Translations under genes and position numbers: made by a program
Source: Gracilaria gracilis
Taxonomy: Eukaryota > Rhodophyta > Florideophyceae > Gracilariales > Gracilariaceae
Assembly: GCA_030374805.1 (NCBI GenBank)
Contig: JARGSG010000254.1
Location: forward strand, 62,001 to 126,000
Direction: 5' to 3'
Length of the DNA stretch: 64,000 bases
Shown: positions 59,473 through 64,000 of the stretch, piece after piece
How the letters are laid out: every line of letters starts with the position of its first letter
Position numbering within the stretch: the stretch's first letter is position 1
The notes under the pieces: model-generated
What the model was told of the DNA's origin: nothing
What the model saw: only the letters and a program-made list of their open reading frames with translations
The model's database searches: none

Positions 59473-62400
59473 GAACCAACTTGCAAACCAACTTACTGGA
59501 ACAAAAACTAAGTTTAGGGACAAGAATTTCCTTCGAAGGGGACCATCTCACGACGGGCTCGCAATCCTGATACAAACTTTTTCAAAACCCCATACGGCAT
59601 TAGTTAATTATAAACCAGGTACTCTTGGTGCTACCCTTGGTAATTTCAGTGCTGCCACACCCAATGGATATCGCGCGTACAAAGATATCAGTAGCCGAAG
59701 TTCTCAGTGTTCTCGATCCTTAGGACAAGGAGGAGGTCAGCAAAACCACTCACAGGGCCTGCGCTGCAGCACATGCCAACTGTGTATCGAGAACGAAATT
59801 TCGAAGCACTTGGAGGCGAAGGCCACCCGGTTGTGAACAGGACTATCGTGCAAGAAAGAGATAACTGATTTATACACGCATTGATGCCACCCCGTTCCAT
59901 TTCACCACCAAAGCCACTAATAGAGCGTGGCAATACTGCATGAAACAAAGAGTTGGTTGAGTAGAATGATACACTATGTAGAACATTTCTGTTATCAGCA
60001 GTTGACGCTGAGGATCTGCGTTTTGTTTTGGTTTAGCGTAGAGTAGAGCAACTTCGCTTTTGGTACAAAGTAAACGTCGCCGGTAACGTAACTATTGATA
60101 GCAACCTTCTCTACATCGCCAAAATACATGTGAATTGCGCTCCCTGCTAGAAAGGGAACAACAAAGCTATCGATTTCGTCGCTGTCATTGCTTCGTTTGG
60201 GCAAAAGAGCAGGTTGAGCTTTTGCTCCTCACTCGTACATCATCAAGATCACCGCGCATGATGATCGAATGTCTTGCTCTGGATGGCGAACTAGTTCCAT
60301 TGTATCATTTCATCATTCGCTCATCATTGCTATATAGATCGTTCAGAAAATGCCTTGGTCGTCGCCGACAAGTTATAAAAGTTGTAAGTCCTGAGCCGAT
60401 TTTCTGGAAAGGAAAAATAGACCAATGGAAAGCAAGGAGCCGGTTACGGATGTGCGACAGCCTGTTGCAAATGCGGGTCCTCAATTTCCGAAGTCTCTCT
60501 TTCTGACTGGTTTCAACCTATAGAGGTCAACCACACTTATGTCGGCAGACGGTGGCGCCATGAAGAACCGCAACGACTTGTTAACAGCGGAAAAAAAAGC
60601 CGATAAGCGTCGGTGACGAAACGCTCTGGTGAATGGAAACATCTATGGGATGAAACATTGTCCTTGTAGCTCAGTGCGTGTAGCACGACTGCTAATTTGT
60701 AGTTCGCGGCTATGATATAGAAGTATTATAGATGTAGGGGCTTTAGCAACCCCACGCGTACGAGAAATTAGCGTGCGCGTTTCGTAAAAGAGAGAGAGAG
60801 ACTTATTAACACCGGTCGCCGAATTCGGCGGACATCGGAGAGTGAAAGGAACCTGACTGGATAAACCTCGAACACATTCATGTTTTCGGTATCGAGACTA
60901 AATACCGATATTCTTTGGCTCTCGCACCTCTCGGGGGCAGGCCAAATCAAAACCTTTGTTACGACCTAACAACTGTGCAGAGTGAGCGCGAGCGCAAAAA
61001 GTGTGTTCTAGTGACAATGAATCACGAACAAGCAACGCAGCTTCATCGGAACTTGACATATCGTTTCTCTTACTCGCTGCTCACAGATCATACCTCCTAA
61101 GATACATGAGAATGCTATAGGCCACGTCATGGACAACTAAATTCAAAGTAATGGCTCTCGAAGACGTCGCTCCATGCCGCGATGTTGTGAAATTACATAA
61201 CTGTTTTAGGCTGTTAAAACAGAGAATACCTCCGTCTCAATTAGACGAAGTCATATAACACTTTGACTCGAGCAACGTCTATAAACTCATGACTTACCTG
61301 TGGAACTACGCTCGGTACAATAGTACAGCATAAATTAATACTTTGTAGATACAACATCGTGATGAACAATTTGCTGCCGCAAATTCTGTGAACAATGAGA
61401 GTGCCATTAGACAACTAATAATATATAACGATAAAACCGATGCTGATTAACGGGAAGTGAACGGATGAAACTGGACAGTAAGATAGCACAAGAGAAGTAC
61501 CCGCCCCCGACCTTGATGAATGTTTCGTGCCTCGTTCGCCAATTGAAATGCGAGTTTGCAACGCTGCTGAACATGCACCTGAGGGCTACGTTTGGTACGT
61601 GCGCGCCCCGACCGCCCGTTTTCTGCTCCAGTCCACCCTGCGTCTTACGAGCCATGCACGCCACTCTACCCCCCAGGCCGTCAGGATCACCCCTGCCGTC
61701 GTCCTCGCCACCAACTCTACCGCATTGTTAACCTGTCTGGAACCGTGTCCTTTCTTTGTCGGCATGTGGCCAAAAACGGTAACCCCGCCTTTTTCGACGC
61801 CCCATCGCGCCATACCTCACGTGTGTTGTGTTCTCATTGTGCCCATTTCTTGTACAGCAAGAAACGTACGACCTCACTTCGGTTTAATTATGGCGCTTTC
61901 ATTCTTTTTTCGAAATACGCACCCACCATCAGCGAAACACAACTTCAATAAATATTTATAGCCCCTGAAGAAAATTTATTGGGCGTTACGGTTGTCCGTT
62001 GATTGCGTGACGACGTAGGCTACACGCTGAATACTATTAACCGTGTAGAGCCTCTTCAGCACAATTCTAAAGAATGCAATGCCTGCTATGCATGGAATAC
62101 CAGCTCCTATTCATTGCTCAAACTTCGACCAACGCAACAATCTGAATCTGCGACGTAGCCCAATGAAGCTGCGTCATGACAGGACCCCAGGACTCGTGAG
62201 CAGCTCGCGAATGCGTTCCAATAACGCGCCATAAAAAACGAGCAACTAACAGAGAAAGAGTTTACTCCAGCCAATTTCAGCCCTTTGGCGTACTGCTCCT
62301 GACCAACAAAGACGCCAAACTGGCGCATCAAACTACGCTGGTTTGAAGGATTGTCATTGCGTTAAAGTCTCTGCGTTCGACCGTACTTTGTCCCCACCAA

Positions 62401-62600
62401 CCGCAGCCGTTCGCGACCCAACCTCACCACTCTCCACGTTGAAACACTCCTGTACTGAAACCCCACCATTCCGGTTACAACACACCTTTCCAATGCATCG
62501 CTACACAAACCCCTGCACGTAGCGTCCAATAAGCTTACAAACCACGATAAAGAGGCGACGCCTACTTCACAATCTAAAGGCGTCGTTTTGGAGCATACAT
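59473..62600. other. Intergenic region without a supported gene
   Basis: There is no recognisable gene in 3.1 kb. Frames at 59688-59948 (minus), 60135-60506 (plus) and 61592-61951 (plus) lack family-like patterns. At 60662-60712 a tRNA-like A-box (TGTAGCTCAGTGCG), a GACTGCTAATTTG anticodon-loop-like stretch and GTTCGCGGC may be a tRNA-derived remnant. A GA-run lies near 60789-60800. Confidence 0.45.
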
Positions 62601-64000
62601 TTGTCCATGTCTACCAACAACATCTCCGCAGCGCATCAGTCGCAATCTTCGACCTCTAGAAAATTCGGAAGGAAGCGCAGTTGGTGGCCAACCGAGTGCT
62701 TCTCGCTCCAGGAAGATAATGATACCATACCTCCGAGCAAAAATTTCTACACTACTTGCGACGGCTGCGGGTGGCAAACCAAAGCCCAAACATTGAACGC
62801 AACTCAGCTGGGTCATCACATTCTGCAATGCCGCTTTAGGTCTCCAGAGACATTAACCAGACTACTCAACGTACCGTCCTTTTTACGTGCGTATTGAAAA
62901 CTTGGCGCTTCTTCTGAATGTTTTGAAAGCGCGCTGACACCGGCGAAGTTACGTATCGAGACATATGCTACGGCAGCTATCAAACGCTTTCCTTCTGCTG
63001 CGCCGAAATTGGAGACCAATGAGGATGCGGGAAAGGGCACCGAAAGTGAGAAAGAAATCGCGAGGAATGTTTCCAGGCTTCACGATCTACTGACACGGTT
63101 GGTTGTACACAACATGCTGCTTTTGAGCATTCTTAGTAGGGACGAGGGTCCAAACGAGCTTATTCAGATCATTAAGCTCCTGGATCCTCGATTCGAGCGG
63201 CATTTACCTACAACTGCGCGGTTGGCGGGAAAAAACATAAACGGGTACTACATGAAACAGATGAACTTGGTTAAGTCTGGGATTACGTGTGCTCTGCGTC
63301 AGACGTACGGTACACTCATTTTTGATGGCTGGACGGATGCCAATTCCGAGAGTGAGGATAATGTGCTGCTCAAAATAACCGGTGTAAAGCGCTCGAGAAC
63401 TACTTGCTTTCTGAGATCAGTGTACGCGGGATCTACCAGCTGCAATTCCATGCTTTATGCTGATATTGTTGACACCGTTTTCAAGGACTTCGGAGATATG
63501 TCACGAATTAGTGGCGTTGTTAGTGACAACAAGGCCTCCTTTGTTAAGGCGAAGGATGAAATTGTACGACGACATAACCATATCATCTCCGGACAGGACC
63601 AGAACCATGTTGCTAATCTTCTAATGCAGGAATGTAAGAGAACTGTAATTGGTATCTGATATATTGTCTACGGTATCAGGGGTAGTTAATGATCCCAGGA
63701 AGCATTCGAAGCTCTACTTCCGTTTTAAGCAGTTGAAGGACCAGTTCAACGTCAATCTCCGTAACCCCAGCTACATCACTAGCAACAGGGAGGTAGATCA
63801 GTACGGCAGGGTTCTACCAATTCAAACTGCAGTGCTGCCGATGAATATGGCAACCACTCGCTTTGCGAGCTCTGAAGGAATGCTATACTCGTTTATTAGA
63901 GGTACGCCTATTTATCAGAATCTAGTGGATTGTCCCGACTTCCAGAAGAATCTGTACGGGAACAGGAACGCCCATCGACGAGACTACTTTGAAGCAACTG
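62601..64000 (+). mobile_element. hAT-type (BED zinc finger / DUF659) transposase, broken, runs off window
   Basis: The first frame (62601-62897) carries a BED-type zinc finger (CDGCGW...L..HILQC). After a single in-frame TGA (62895-62897) the same frame continues to 63659. It contains a DUF659-like block: GTLIFDGWTDANSESEDNVLL, FLRSVYAGSTSCNSMLYADI, then GVVSDNKASFVKAKDEIV. A one-base shift near 63650 leads to GVVNDPRKHSKLYFRFKQL and MATTRFASSEGMLYSFI, still open at the window edge. BED plus DUF659 defines plant/fungal-style hAT transposases. The two breaks mark this copy as inactive. Terminal repeats are not visible here; the right end lies outside the window. Confidence 0.75.

Noticed and set aside
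59688-60506. Small frames on both strands after the copia element
   Set aside because: They lack ATG starts or any domain pattern, and composition is like the surrounding non-coding DNA.
61407-61961. Overlapping frames of 75-144 codons on both strands
   Set aside because: Three frames are open in the same GC-richer patch. None has family-like sequence.
1-64000. CRISPR arrays, bacterial operons, rRNA genes or telomere repeats
   Set aside because: None seen. Gene structure (short GT-AG introns, SNARE, coatomer, EJC helicase) is eukaryotic nuclear.

Overview
This is a nuclear window from a photosynthetic eukaryote with a compact, intron-poor genome. A plastid cytochrome b6f haem-insertion factor (CCB1), a decayed thylakoid-type DUF1517 gene and a eukaryotic nitrate reductase point to an alga. 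Short GT-AG introns (114 and 134 nt) in only a few genes and very GC-rich coding sequence fit a unicellular red alga best. That placement is inference; I cannot search a database here.

The left third (about 1-20 kb) is dense, GC-rich core sequence: beta-COP, a Tim17/22/23-like membrane protein, a PPR-like mitochondrial protein, the exon-junction helicase EIF4A3, CCB1, an NDUFAF4-like complex I assembly factor, an unknown plastid-targeted membrane protein, nitrate reductase, a VAMP7-type R-SNARE, a tiny TOM6-like protein and a secreted Pro/Ser/Thr-rich protein. Many are divergent pairs sharing one promoter region.

At about 20.1 kb the character changes. A 563-bp segment just after the secreted-protein gene is repeated nearly identically at 24.0 kb and brackets a kinase-like gene and a membrane-protein frame. 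From 24.6 to 32.7 kb lie two full-length paralogous AIG1/GIMAP-like GTPases. Each is divergent from a single-pass membrane protein, and the two pairs form a mirror image: GTPase and membrane protein, then membrane protein and GTPase. This is the best candidate for an undescribed system. A 353-aa membrane protein and two small Cys-rich secreted proteins follow, then a tyrosine recombinase.

From about 39.7 kb rightwards the window is mostly gene-poor and decayed: pseudogenes of peptide deformylase (47-48 kb), a DUF1517 plastid protein (50 kb) and adrenodoxin reductase (52-53 kb), then a Ty1/copia LTR retrotransposon at 53,486-59,467 with 482-bp LTRs and a 5-bp target duplication. A broken hAT/DUF659 transposase runs off the right edge.
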